Positions 36,319 to 45,768 of a stretch of 64,000 nt of DNA are shown here, one piece after another. The notes beneath the pieces are model-generated. The model made no database searches and was not told the DNA's origin. It was given only the letters and a program-made list of their open reading frames with translations. The translations under genes were made by a program, and so were the position numbers. Every line of letters starts with the position of its first letter. Within the stretch, counting starts at the first letter, position 1. The DNA is from an uncultured Sphingosinicella sp. (GTDB lineage: Bacteria; Pseudomonadota; Alphaproteobacteria; Sphingomonadales; Sphingomonadaceae): NCBI RefSeq assembly GCF_902806315.1, contig NZ_CADCWD010000017.1, forward strand, positions 30,080-94,079, in the 5' to 3' direction.

Positions 36319-38097
36319 ATGCTGATGAATGCGAGCCATGTCTGCGGGGTCGAGCGGTCTATCCTCGGCCAGCCCTGGCGCTGGCGGGGCGCTTCCGCGG
36401 ACGCGACCGATGCGAACTTCCAGCCCGACGACCTGGTCGACCAGCTGCTGCTTGCGCGCGGCGTGGAGCGCGAGGAGCTGTCCCGGCATCGCGAGCCCAC
36501 GATCCGCGGCTTCATGCCCGATCCGTCCATCTTCCGCGACATGGACGCGGCCGCCGGTCGCATCGCCGATGCCGTCGAGGCTCGCGAGCCGATCACCATA
36601 TTCGGCGACTATGACGTGGACGGCGCGACCTCGGCGGCTGTGCTGATCCGGCTGCTGCGTGATCTCGGATGCGATCCCCAGGCCTATATTCCGGACCGGC
36701 TGATGGAGGGTTACGGCCCCTCGGGCGAGGCCCTGGTCCGCATCGCCGAGGGCGGGGCGAAGCTGATCGTGACCGTGGACTGCGGCGCGCAGGCGTTCGA
36801 GGCGCTGGAGATGGCGCGGGCGGCCGGCGTGGACGTGGTGGTGGTCGATCATCACAAATGCGCTTCGGCCCTTCCCATCGCGCACGCGCTGGTGAACCCG
36901 AACCGGCTCGACGAAGCGGACGAAGCCGCGGCTCACGGCCATCTCGCCGCGGTGGGCGTCTGCTTCCTGCTCGGCGCGGCCCTGATCCGGGTGCTGAGGG
37001 CGCGCGGCTTCTTCGCGGGCCGCCCCGAGCCGCGGCTGATCGATCTGCTCGACCTGGTGGCGCTCGGGACGGTGGCCGACGTGGCACAGCTTCGCGGCCT
37101 CAACCGCGCCTTCGTGACGCAGGGCCTCAAGGTGATGGCGCAGCGCCGCAATGTCGGCCTCTCCGCGCTCATTGATGCGTCGCGGCTGACGCGGGCGCCG
37201 ACTTGCACCGATCTCGGCTTCGCGCTGGGCCCTCGGATCAACGCCGGCGGGCGCGTCGGCAAGTCCGATCTCGGCGTGCGCCTGCTCACCACCGAGGATC
37301 ACGCCGAAGCCGAAGCGATCGCCGCTGAGCTCGAGAAGCTCAACGAGGAGCGCCGCGCGATCGAGGCGATGGTCTCCGAGGCCGCCGAGGCGATGTGCCG
37401 CAGCCAGGGCAATCGCGCCGTGGTGGTGGCGAGCGGCGAGGGCTGGCACCCAGGCGTTATCGGCATCGTCGCAGGCCGCCTCAAGGAAAAGCTCGGCCGC
37501 CCTGCCATCGTCATCGCGCTCGGAGCGGACGGGATCGGCAAGGGCTCTGGCCGTTCGATCTCGGGCGTGGACCTCGGCGCCGCCGTGTTGGCGGCAAAGG
37601 ACAGCGGCCTTCTCATCGCGGGAGGCGGGCACGCAATGGCCGCGGGGCTCACCGTCGCGCGTGAGCGGCTGGATGAGCTGGTCGAGTTCCTAGACGAGCG
37701 GCTCGCCGCCGACGTGGCGCGCGGACGCGACGGCAAGGCGCTGCTGCTCGATGCGGTGCTCGCGCCCGGGGGCGTATGCCCGACGCTGTGCGATGCGATG
37801 GACGTGGGCGGCCCTTATGGCGCCGGCTGGCCGGCTCCGCGCGTCGCCGCAGGCCCGGTCCGGATCGTCAAGGCGGACGTGGTCGGCAACGGTCACCTCC
37901 GGCTCGTCGTCGCGGGCGACGACGGCCGCCGCATCAAGGCGATTGCCTTTCGAATGGCGGACAGCGAACTCGGCCAGGCGATGCTCGCCGCGCCCGCGCA
38001 CCGCAAGCTCTGGGTCGCCGGCCGCATCAAGCGCGACGATTGGGGCGACCGCCCCTCCGCCGAGCTCCACCTCGAAGACGCCGCCTGGGCGGACTAG
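36319..38097 (+). CDS. recJ: Single-stranded-DNA-specific exonuclease RecJ
   Basis: 592-aa 5'-3' exonuclease of recombination and mismatch repair. DHH-family motifs: FGDYDVDGATSAAVLIRLL (motif I), VDCGAQAFEAL, VVDHHKC (motif III), then DHHA1 part with GGGHAMAAGLT. FALGPRINAGGRVGKSD and GWHPGVIGIVAGRLKEK are typical. An OB-like C-terminal domain ends with SAELHLEDAAWAD. Length is normal. 79 nt upstream lies the tRNA-Glu region. Confidence 0.95.
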   Translation: MLMNASHVCGVERSILGQPWRWRGASADATDANFQPDDLVDQLLLARGVEREELSRHREPTIRGFMPDPSIFRDMDAAAGRIADAVEAREPITIFGDYDVDGATSAAVLIRLLRDLGCDPQAYIPDRLMEGYGPSGEALVRIAEGGAKLIVTVDCGAQAFEALEMARAAGVDVVVVDHHKCASALPIAHALVNPNRLDEADEAAAHGHLAAVGVCFLLGAALIRVLRARGFFAGRPEPRLIDLLDLVALGTVADVAQLRGLNRAFVTQGLKVMAQRRNVGLSALIDASRLTRAPTCTDLGFALGPRINAGGRVGKSDLGVRLLTTEDHAEAEAIAAELEKLNEERRAIEAMVSEAAEAMCRSQGNRAVVVASGEGWHPGVIGIVAGRLKEKLGRPAIVIALGADGIGKGSGRSISGVDLGAAVLAAKDSGLLIAGGGHAMAAGLTVARERLDELVEFLDERLAADVARGRDGKALLLDAVLAPGGVCPTLCDAMDVGGPYGAGWPAPRVAAGPVRIVKADVVGNGHLRLVVAGDDGRRIKAIAFRMADSELGQAMLAAPAHRKLWVAGRIKRDDWGDRPSAELHLEDAAWAD

Positions 38098-38143
38098 CAA
38101 TGGTTGACCCCCGCCGCGGCCTCCCGTAAGTGCCGCCCCTGCC

Positions 38144-38168
38144 CCGATCGAAGTATCACTTCGATCGG
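38144..38168. terminator. Perfect 11-bp inverted repeat between recJ and tRNA-Glu
   Basis: CCGATCGAAGT and ACTTCGATCGG flank a 3-nt loop. No T-tract follows on either strand, so it is a weak terminator candidate for recJ; a processing signal for the tRNA transcript 8 nt downstream is equally possible. Confidence 0.5.
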
Positions 38169-38176
38169 AAAGGTTT

Positions 38177-38251
38177 GGCCCCTTCGTCTAGCGGTTAGGA
38201 CGCGGCCCTTTCACGGCTGAAACACGGGTTCGATTCCCGTAGGGGTCACCA
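38177..38251 (+). tRNA. tRNA-Glu (UUC)
   Basis: 75 nt with encoded CCA. Acceptor stem GGCCCCT/AGGGGTC (one G.U), D arm with AGCGGTTAGGA, anticodon loop CTTTCAC giving anticodon TTC, T arm ACGGGTTCGATTCCCGT. It marks the left edge of a region of broken genes, so it is a candidate integration site, although I found no second copy of its 3' end. Confidence 0.97.
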
Positions 38252-38434
38252 TAGTCGAGCGGGTTTCGCGCAGAAATGCTCGGCTTCATGATGCCAGCTG
38301 ACGGCGACCCACCCTCCACCCCACACTTTGTTGGCCTTAGCGGGCCACTTTTGGAGCTCGTGGAACCTGAACTTTGAGATGAGCTCACTGCGAGCCTCCG
38401 CGATGTCCGAAATGGCTGGAAAGCGGAACACCAC
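38246..38434 (-). pseudogene. ORF fragment of unknown function
   Basis: 62-codon frame ([40 protein letters not shown]...) with balanced composition unlike a shadow frame; its stop lies within the tRNA-Glu 3' end on the other strand. It starts in the tail of the broken Imm33-like gene, so it may be that gene's remnant after a further frame change, or a separate small gene. No family recognised. Confidence 0.3.
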
Positions 38435-38785
38435 GGCGATGGGTTTACCAGCGCCTCATCGAACCGAACATCCTCGTAGTCATCGGCGATCAAAAAGCGC
38501 CATCCCGGTGGCAGCGCGAGGTAAGGCAACACGTCGGGGCGAAGCTCCTGAGCGTGGTAGACGTGAAGCGGTTTGAAAACTCAGGATGATCAGAGAGTTG
38601 GTCGCCGCCCAAATAAACCAGCCACTTGTTCCGCTCTCCGGGGGGTGCCGCAGCCCGTTTAGTGGCTGCTCACGTCGCATCGCGCTGTCGGACATCCCAA
38701 GCTTGTAGGTCTCATCGATTGGCATGAACGCAGACCGGACGCGGCGACACACTGCTTCTTGCACCTGATCGGTTTCGTGCCTCAT
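38430..38785 (-). pseudogene. Frameshifted Imm33-like (immunity protein) gene
   Basis: Three frames read in turn give a continuous protein: MRHETDQVQEAVCRR..., LNGLRHPPESGTSGWFIWA, then [10 protein letters not shown], then [20 protein letters not shown] and [21 protein letters not shown]. The restored protein resembles the Imm33 (DUF2185-like) family, found as predicted immunity proteins. One base is missing at GCGG(G)CGAC near 38612 and one at TTTT(T)C near 38580, both in short homopolymers, so sequencing error must be considered. No toxin gene is nearby. Confidence 0.6.
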
Positions 38786-38931
38786 CGGCCAAGTTTACCG
38801 TCGTCGGCGCTCGATTGAGGCTCCTTCCAGAACTCCGGCACGCACCACATCAACTGCTAAGTCACTGCCGCGAATTGCTTTCAACTCTCACCGTTTCTGC
38901 TACGTGTAGCGCGACGGGGAGGGGTTTTCGT

Positions 38932-40464
38932 TTGAACTCGGCTTGTGTGCCGCCAACGCGGCTTGTTCCGATGCTTGCGCTGCTTCTGGCGGCCGGTTGT
39001 ACTGGGCAATCGCGGGAGCAGATTGCGCGCATAAAGACGATCGGGGTTCAAATCGCCGCAAATGAGCAGCCGGCGGTCTCCCGACCTATCGCCGCTGCGC
39101 CGTTGTCCTTGGATCAGCTGGTTCAACGCGCGCAGCAGCGCTCGCCAGAGGCACTCCGAAGTGAATTGCGCGGCCTGAGCGACGAAGCGGACTTCGACCA
39201 ACAGGCATCGACGGGTCTGCCCCGCATCGGCATCGATGCCGGATATGGCAGGGCCGCATTCCTTCGACGGAACGAGCCGGAAGGTTTGCTCCGCGTGTCG
39301 CCGGATCTGCAATGGGATGTCGCGCGAATGCTCCAGATGGGGCGGACGAAGCGCCTTCGGGTCCGGTCGAAGGAAGCCAGCGGCCTCCAGCACCAGCTCG
39401 CATTCGAGCAGACGGAGCTCGAGGTCGCTCGCCGCTACGCCGAATTCGAGGCTGCACGCGCGGGCGTCACTCTTGCCGGCCTACGCCTCGCCTCGGCAGG
39501 CCGTGCCGCACGCATTTCTGAGCTTCAAGGTGGGCCCGACGAGAAGGCCGCCGAAACACTGGCGAATGCCGCTTCGCTCGCAGGTCAGCTTCGGCAGGCG
39601 GAAGGCCGTGCGGAGCTGGCGCGCGCACGTCTGGCCTCGCTTTGTGCCCTGCGGCCCGAAGACAAGATTATGCCCTTCGCCGAGCCGGCCGAGACTTCGG
39701 AACCGCTGCCGCTCGGACAATATCTGGAGCTTGTTCTCGCCAAGTCCGAGGGCATGAAGCTCGAAGAAGTCCGCACCGCTCTCTCGGCCGAGCGGGCGCG
39801 GCTGACTGAGGCCGGGCGGTGGTCGATGTTCCGCCTTTCCTCCAGTGCCGGCGACCTTCTGCAATCGCTGTCCGGGTCTCCGTTCGCGTTCCTGAGCTGG
39901 ACCTACGCTCTGCTCGATCAGGGCGATTTCAATCGTCAGCTCGTCAAGGCGCGAGCCGAGACGTTGCTGTCCAGGCTCGACCGTCAGGAGGAAGCCGACC
40001 GGCTTCTCGATACCGGCGGTCGCGTTTGGCTGGCGCTGCTCGACGCAGCTCTCGAGCGCGGCAAAGCGGAAGCAGCGCTGCGTCAGGCGAAGCTGGCGCA
40101 TCGCATCGCTGCCGCGCAAGTCGCGGATAAAGTCGTGCCGCCACAGCTGGAGCAGAGCGCGGGCTTGGCCTTGGCCTCCGCCGAGACGGAGGTGCGGCTT
40201 AGAGCGCTAGAGCACATGATCGTGCAGACGCAATATCGCGTGCTCGGGGTGATCACGCCAGGGGAGCGCAGTCTTCGTGAAATATTTATTGGCCGTGAGT
40301 GGCGTTGGTTTGCTCTCCGTAGCCGCTATGGCCGTGCTCTACGCCGGCGGCGGCGGCGCTTCCGCCGCCGCGTCCGACGGGCTGGAAACCGCCCAAGTCA
40401 TGCGTCGGACGGTAACCCGCACCGCGACATTTCAAGGCAGCGTCGAATATGGCGCTCAGGTTGA
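38932..40464 (+). CDS. TolC-like outer-membrane efflux lipoprotein
   Basis: Outer-membrane channel-like protein. From TTG at 38932 (GGGGAGGGG upstream) it has a lipobox (MLALLLAAGC) and then long helical segments rich in Ala/Glu/Arg/Gln (QLAFEQTELEVARRYAEFEAARAGV, LARARLASLCAL), as in TolC/NodT-type proteins. The last about 70 residues (RRRRRRFRRRVRRAGNRPSH...) are a shadow of the overlapping downstream gene. A TGA overlapping that gene's GTG start (GTGA at 40277) lies in another frame and was probably the original stop, so a small indel near the 3' end is likely. First of a tolC-mfp-ATPase set. Confidence 0.7.
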   Translation: MNSACVPPTRLVPMLALLLAAGCTGQSREQIARIKTIGVQIAANEQPAVSRPIAAAPLSLDQLVQRAQQRSPEALRSELRGLSDEADFDQQASTGLPRIGIDAGYGRAAFLRRNEPEGLLRVSPDLQWDVARMLQMGRTKRLRVRSKEASGLQHQLAFEQTELEVARRYAEFEAARAGVTLAGLRLASAGRAARISELQGGPDEKAAETLANAASLAGQLRQAEGRAELARARLASLCALRPEDKIMPFAEPAETSEPLPLGQYLELVLAKSEGMKLEEVRTALSAERARLTEAGRWSMFRLSSSAGDLLQSLSGSPFAFLSWTYALLDQGDFNRQLVKARAETLLSRLDRQEEADRLLDTGGRVWLALLDAALERGKAEAALRQAKLAHRIAAAQVADKVVPPQLEQSAGLALASAETEVRLRALEHMIVQTQYRVLGVITPGERSLREIFIGREWRWFALRSRYGRALRRRRRRFRRRVRRAGNRPSHASDGNPHRDISRQRRIWRSG

Positions 40465-41461
40465 GATCACTGCACCGCGCGATGGCCTCCTCGCCGACAT
40501 TCCCGTGCGGGTCGGGCAGAATGTCACCGCGGGGCAAGTGCTCGCCCGGTTCGAGGGCGCCGACCTTGCGACCGAGCATCACGAGCTCGCTCGGGAAGCC
40601 AGTCGTCACGACCACTGGCTCGCCCAGACGTATCCGACACAGCGACGGAGCCTCGCCAGCGCCTCGCATTCGCTCGGCCTCAAGCTGGACCGGGAGGTTG
40701 GTGCCCTCGCCGCGAAGCTGCGCGCTACGCGTCAGGCCCGCGAGGAGGGGATCGCCGGCGATGCCGAGATCGCCGCTGCGGAGCGCGAGCTGCAGAATGC
40801 GACGGCGCAAGCCGACAGTGAAAGAATGGCGCATGCGGCGCAGATCAGCGCGCTCGACTAGCAGCGTCTGGAAGCCCAGCTCAGCCGCTCTTCCGCCCGC
40901 GATAAGCGCCAATCGCTCGTCCGCGGAGCGGCAGACACGTCCATCAGAGCGCCTTTCGCCGCCGCCGTCGCGGCGGTGTCGGTGGACACTTACGGCCCGA
41001 CGCGTGTCGCGGCGGGCACGCATTTGCTGACGCTTGTCGATACCCAGAGCTTCACTCTGGCTGTTCCGGTTCCGCCGTCCGAAATCGCTCGCCTCAGCCG
41101 CAGCGCTCCAAAGACCTGCTTTCTGCCACGCCGCGGCCGTTCTGTGCCCTGTCGGCTTCGTGGCATTGCGAAAGGCGAGCAGGGCTATATCGCGCGCTTC
41201 ACCCTCCCGCATATTGCCGATCTGGAACGGGGGGAGGCGGGCGACGTGCGCTTGAACGAAAGCGGCCCGCAAGGGTCCATGGCCGTTCCGCACTCCGCCC
41301 TCACCCGCAAGAGTGACATCGTGGGAGTCCGTGCCCTGCGAAGGGGGCGGGAGTTCTTCGTGCCGGTGACCGTCCATTTTTTCGGAGAAACGGACGTCGC
41401 GATTTCGGGCGGGTTGCAACCGGGCGAGCGCCTCCTCCTCAACTCATGGCGCCCGCGTTGA
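40277..41461 (+). pseudogene. Membrane-fusion protein (HlyD/MacA-like) with internal TAG
   Basis: Reads as one 394-codon frame except for TAG at 40859-40861. The first part has a membrane anchor (YLLAVSGVGLLSVAAMAVLYAGG), a barrel/lipoyl segment (VEITAPRDGLLADIPVRVGQNVTAGQVLARFEGAD) and half of a coiled-coil hairpin. After the stop come QRLEAQLSRSSARDKRQ, the second lipoyl half (IRAPFAAAVAAVSVDTYGPTRVAAGTHLLTLVD) and a C-terminal domain to 41461. The context (ALD-stop-QRLEAQ) suggests a single CAG-to-TAG change. Without suppression, only a useless 194-aa fragment is made. Confidence 0.85.
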
Positions 41462-42117
41462 TCAGCTTGCGCGACATCTCCAAAGTCTATCGCAGTGAAG
41501 AGCGAGAAGTTCGTGCGCTTGCAGGGATCGATCTCGACATCGCGGCCGGAGAGGCGGTGTGCGTCGTGGGCCGCTCGGGATCCGGCAAAACGACGCTGCT
41601 GGACATTCTCGCCACACTTCTGCGCCCAAGCGGCGGAACATACTACCTCGACGGAAACGATATCTCGGCGGCGACGGAGCGCGAGCTCGCCCGCATTCGC
41701 AACCGCCGCTTCGGCTTCGTATTTCAGTCCTTTCACCTGCTCGGCGAACTCGACGTTCTCCAGAATGTCTGCCTACCCGCCCGCTATGGCGACGGAGAGG
41801 ATTTGAAGGAGGCGGCCGTTCGCTGGCTTGACCATTTAGGACTAAACGGGCTCGCGCGCCGCCGCCCTTCCGAGCTTTCGGGCGGCCAGCAGCAGCGCGT
41901 TGCAATCGCACGAGCCCTCGTGACCGACCCCGACGTGCTCCTCGCGGACGAGCCAACCGGGAACCTCGACAGCGAGACAGGCGAGGAGGTCGTCCGGCTA
42001 CTCCTGGACCTTGGTCGCGCAGGACGAACTCTCATTCTCGTCACTCACGACCGCGACGTCGCCACCCGTTTCGAGCGGCGCATCGAGCTCGCCGACGGGC
42101 GGCTCGTCGGCTCGTGA
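41446..42117 (+). CDS. ABC transporter ATP-binding protein (MacB/LolD type)
   Basis: 223-aa ATPase subunit: Walker [11 protein letters not shown]-loop [18 protein letters not shown], signature LSGGQQQR, Walker [11 protein letters not shown]-loop VTHDRD. This subgroup works with FtsX/MacB-like permeases, membrane-fusion proteins and TolC. ATG overlaps the end of the fusion-protein gene by 16 nt, so it belongs to that unit. No permease gene follows; the next gene is on the other strand 31 bp away. The transporter is therefore incomplete unless a permease lies elsewhere. Confidence 0.88.
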   Translation: MAPALISLRDISKVYRSEEREVRALAGIDLDIAAGEAVCVVGRSGSGKTTLLDILATLLRPSGGTYYLDGNDISAATERELARIRNRRFGFVFQSFHLLGELDVLQNVCLPARYGDGEDLKEAAVRWLDHLGLNGLARRRPSELSGGQQQRVAIARALVTDPDVLLADEPTGNLDSETGEEVVRLLLDLGRAGRTLILVTHDRDVATRFERRIELADGRLVGS

Positions 42118-42148
42118 CACGCAACCTCCCTCGGCTTCGGCAGTGGCT

Positions 42149-44736
42149 TTAGCCGGGCAGGTTCGCCAACGCATCGTCCAGCTTCAGAATGTCGCCTTCG
42201 GCGCCACCCTGGAAATCGGTGATGATGTCGGCCTGGTGCGCCGCATTGTTGCGCACCGTGACATTGTTGAGCTCGTAAGTGTCCCGCCCGCTTCCGCCGG
42301 TCAGCGTGTCGCGTCCGCTGCCGCTCGAGACCAGCTGGAAGCGATCGTCGCCGGCGCCGCCATCCTGGATATTGTCGCCGCCGGTGTCCGAGAAGACGTC
42401 GTCGCCATCACCGCCAGAGAGGGTGTCGCTGTCCGCGTCGCCCGCCAAATTATCATTTCCTTCGCCGCCCGACAGGGTGTCGGCGCCCCCCGCGCCCCTC
42501 AGCGTGTCATGGCCGCGGCTTCCGTTGTGCACGTCCGGCCCTGTGGTGCCGTTGAACGACAGGCCGGTGCGCGTGCTGAACGGGTTGGTGTTGGCAACCC
42601 AGTTGTCCGCCGTGATAGCCTCCGGCGCGACATTCTGCAGCCGAACCAGCGTCCGAAATGTCGCCGCCGCGCCGCCTGCGTCGAGGTCGACCTGGACCAA
42701 CGTGTCGGCCCCGTCGGCGACAAACCGAACATGGCCGGTGGCGATTGGATCGTTGCCGGTGAAATTGGTCAGATGGGAGCGCACATCCTTGAGATCGAGG
42801 ACGTCGCCGCCCGAGCCCACCTGGAAGTCCGTGATGGTGTCCACGAACAATTGGGTGGGATTGATACGGAGATCGAAGGCGCTGACGCGATAGACGTCGC
42901 GGCCGGCGCCGCCGGTCAGGGTATCCGAACCGCCTGGAATGTTGTTGCTCGAGCCATCGGACGCGGTTGCGACGAAATCGAACACGTCGTCGCCGTCGCC
43001 GCCGATCTTGATGTCCGAACCCTTGGCGTCCTGGAACAGGTCGTCGCCCGCTCCTCCCTCGAGTCTGTCATTGTCCGAACCGCCGTTAAGCTTGTCGTCA
43101 CCGTCTCCGCCGAACAGAACGTCATTGCCGCTGCCGCCGTCGAGCGTGTCGTTGCCCTCGCCGCCGAACAGCATGTCGGCGCCTTCGTTGCCGCTCACCG
43201 TGTCCACGCCGGAGCCACCCTCCAGCCGATCGGCGCCGAAGCCGCCGTTCAGGATGTCATTGCCGCCCAGGGCCGAAATGTGGTCGTCGCTGGCGGAGCC
43301 CGTGATCGTCTCGTCGATCGTCGAGCCGGTCACCGTGTACCCTTGCCCGCTCGGGGAGAAGCTCGGCGAAAAATTGAGCGCTTCCAGGCTCTCCGGCACG
43401 ACGTTCTTGAGGCGAATAAAGCTCTGGAACGCCCCCGGTCCGGTGCCGTCCCAGTCGACCTGCAGCAACGTATCCGTGCCATCGGCGATAAAGCGCATGT
43501 GACCGGTGACGAACGGGTTCGCGCCCGTCTGATAGTTGGTGAACTGGCTGACCAGACCCCCGAGATCGAGCACGTCGCCGCTTGGTCCAGTCTGGAAGTC
43601 ATTGATGACGTCGACAAAGGAGGCGGACGGCGTGTTCCGGGCGGTGGTGCCGTCGAGCTTGAAAGTGTCGCGCCCGATGCCGCCGCTATACTGATCAACG
43701 CCCCCGACGTTCTGACTGGACCTTCCGACGCTGTTGAAGATGTCGTCGCCGGCACCGCCATGGAGCACATTCGCGCCGTCAATATCTTCCAGCGTATCGT
43801 TGCCGTCACCGCCGCTGAGCGTGTCGTTGCCGCTCCCGCCGCGAAGCGTGTCGTTGCCGTCATCCCCGTTCAGCACGTCGTTTCCAACGCCGCCGTCGAG
43901 CGTATCGGCGTCCGCGCCGCCGTTCAGCAGGTCATTGCCGTCCTGGCCGTTCAGAGTGTCGGCGCCTTCTCCGCCGTTCAACGTGTCATGGCCGGCACGG
44001 CCGTTCAGCGTGTCGGCACCGCCGAGTCCATCAAGGACATCATCGCTCTCGGTGCCGTTCAGCGTCTCGCCGTTGTTGGTCCCGCTCAGCGTCACTCCGA
44101 CGCCGGTCGGCGAGTAGCTGGGAATGAAGTTGGCGACGGTCAGCGTCTCCGGCGCAAGGTTCTTGAGCCGCACCAGCGTGATGAGTTTCTGGAGGTGCCG
44201 GTGCCGTCGGAATCATATTGGAGCAGGGTGTCGGCGCCATCGGAGATGAGCCGCAGATGGCCCGTCAAGAACGGATTCTGGCTGGCCGGAAGACCGATCG
44301 AGCGATTGAGCACGTCCGAAAGGTCGAACACGTCGCCACCCTCGCCCGCCTGGAAGTCGAGGATGACATCGGCCACGTGGCTCCCGGAGGACTGCACCAC
44401 CGACAGGCTCGAGAGCTTGAAAGTGTCGCGGCCGATGCCGCCGATCAGCGTGTCGAGGCCGGTGCCGAGGGAGACATTCAGGAAGGTGTCGTCGCCGGCG
44501 CCGCCGTCTTGAGTGTTGTTGCCCTGGTCGTCGCTCAGCGTGTCCGCGCCCTCGCCCCCGTTCAGCGTGTCGTTGTCCGCACCGCCATTCAGGGTGTCGT
44601 TATCGGCTCCGCCGTTCAGGGTGTCGTTGCCGGCGCCGCCATTCAGCGTGTCGTTGCCACCCAGGCCGTTCAGGACATCGTCGCCCGCAGTGCCGTTCAG
44701 CGTATTGTTGCCGTTGTCGCCCGTCAGTTCAGCCAC
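42149..44736 (-). pseudogene. RTX-repeat calcium-binding protein split by one frameshift
   Basis: Large secreted protein of several blocks of GGxGxDxLx nonapeptides (NDTLNGGAGNDTLNGGADN...) separated by recurring modules of the form DTLTGGxGRDxY...VxxITDFQxGxxGDVLDL...GHxRFxxDGxDTLxQxDxDGxG...RLKNVxPE. The first quarter (44736 to about 44190) and the rest (to 42149) are in different frames. At the junction the module FRTLVRLQN is met as TS/QKLITLVRLKN; restoring one base (TC to TTC near 44190) joins them into about 860 aa. GTG at 44736 (GGGGG upstream) gives MAELTGDNGNNTL. No hydrolase or adhesin domain is seen besides the RTX arrays. A type I secretion operon lies at 51.4-55.9 kb. Confidence 0.85.
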
Positions 44737-45355
44737 GTTTCGAACCCCCAAAAAAATAAGCGGCCCCCGCCGCACGCGTCGTGTTGTTTCGATGACGGCG
44801 AGAGAAGTGGCCGGTCGGCCCCGTCAAAAATCCGTCGTGGACGGGGAGTTAGCGGGCAAGCAGCCGCGGCGCCTCGTCCGTTTGGAGGAGGTCGATGAGA
44901 TGTTGCGACGAAAACGTCCGATCCGTCGACGTAGTTGGCTCATAGCGGGACTGGGACTGCGCAGGGCGGCACAGCAAAGAGGTCGCTGTGGCCTAGGGTG
45001 CTGCGCTCTTGGTAGGCTCGAGATGTTCAGGATCGTTGGGACGCGGCCTTGGTATGCTCCAAGAGCATTGTCCGCTTCACGATCCAGGAGGGTTACCCGT
45101 CAACGGTGACGAAGGAGCGAAGCAGCCCTCCTCGGGAAATGCGCAGTTCTTCGCTGGCTGGCGACCCGGCGCGCGCTTTCACGTGCTTCAAAGCGGCGAT
45201 GCCGTGGCTCCGCCGAAGACGCGAAAAAGCGACAAGTCTTTGAACTGAAAGCTGATGTTGGCTAGGGGAGATCGCAACTGCCGAAGATTGTGGCTTTGAC
45301 GGACGCTGAGCCCAACGCCGCCGCTCAGGACAGTCCATGCGGAAGGCAAGATCCC
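44737..45355. other. Stretch without a convincing gene
   Basis: About 620 bp upstream of the RTX gene. Several short frames are open on both strands, but none has a ribosome binding site, signal peptide or recognisable motif. No clear hairpins, tRNA or insertion-sequence ends seen. Probably decayed DNA of the accessory region. Confidence 0.5.
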
Positions 45356-45568
45356 CTACTTATCCATTGAGGGATCCTGCCCCACCGACCAGCAAGCTCG
45401 TGCACAGAAAACCAGTAGGAGCGCGATGAAATAGCTGCTGAGTTCGATCAGCACGCGTTTTCGCGACTGTGGATCTGTCAGCGGAATCGCATCAATCTTC
45501 GGAGTAAGCAGGGCCGTGATCAACGGATCTACTTTGCTCAGCAAGTATCCCGTGACGAAGCCGGACAT
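45356..45568 (-). CDS. Small membrane protein (hypothetical)
   Basis: 70 aa, MSGFVTGYLLSKVDPLITALLT..., with one clear transmembrane segment near the C-terminus (SSYFIALLLVFCARACW). The ATG overlaps the stop of the upstream small ORF (TAATG), which supports translation of both. Lower GC than the core genes. No family recognised. Confidence 0.4.
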   Translation of the reverse strand: MSGFVTGYLLSKVDPLITALLTPKIDAIPLTDPQSRKRVLIELSSYFIALLLVFCARACWSVGQDPSMDK

Positions 45569-45768
45569 TACCTGCGGTATTCGCCAAAGTCACTGAATTC
45601 CGTTGGCGAAAGCGGAGCAACCAAGATGCCCCTTAGCCAGCCTAGACAGAAAACGAACAAAGCAATCAGGCCGAGTAGGCTGCCCCCTGCCAGTCGCGAT
45701 AGGCGCAAAACGATATCACGAACGCGGCGGCGTCGGCACTTAAGCCCGATTGCCGAAGCTATGGCCAA
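45568..45768 (-). CDS. Small membrane protein (hypothetical)
   Basis: 66 aa from TTG at 45768 (AGGAAG just upstream), with a basic N-terminus (CRRRRVRDIVLRLSR) and one transmembrane helix (GGSLLGLIALFVFCLGWL). It couples to the next small ORF through TAATG. No family recognised; the start is a guess and the whole ORF could be spurious. Confidence 0.35.
   Translation of the reverse strand: MAIASAIGLKCRRRRVRDIVLRLSRLAGGSLLGLIALFVFCLGWLRGILVAPLSPTEFSDFGEYRR

Noticed and set aside
36933..37292. Antisense ORFs within recJ
   Set aside because: Ordinary shadows; the recJ frame carries all DHH/DHHA1 motifs.
38252..38300. Direct repeat of the tRNA-Glu 3' end marking an island boundary
   Set aside because: I looked for a second copy of the T arm/acceptor sequence to the right of the tRNA and did not find one in the window.
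42011..44512. 833-codon open frame on the plus strand opposite the RTX gene
   Set aside because: It mirrors the repetitive RTX codons (long Val/Ala/Asp runs), has no start signals and no family features; a shadow of the minus-strand gene.
42149..44736. Regularly spaced short repeats suggestive of a CRISPR-like array
   Set aside because: The repeats are codon-level RTX nonapeptide repeats in a reading frame, not repeat-spacer units. No CRISPR array or cas gene was seen in the window.
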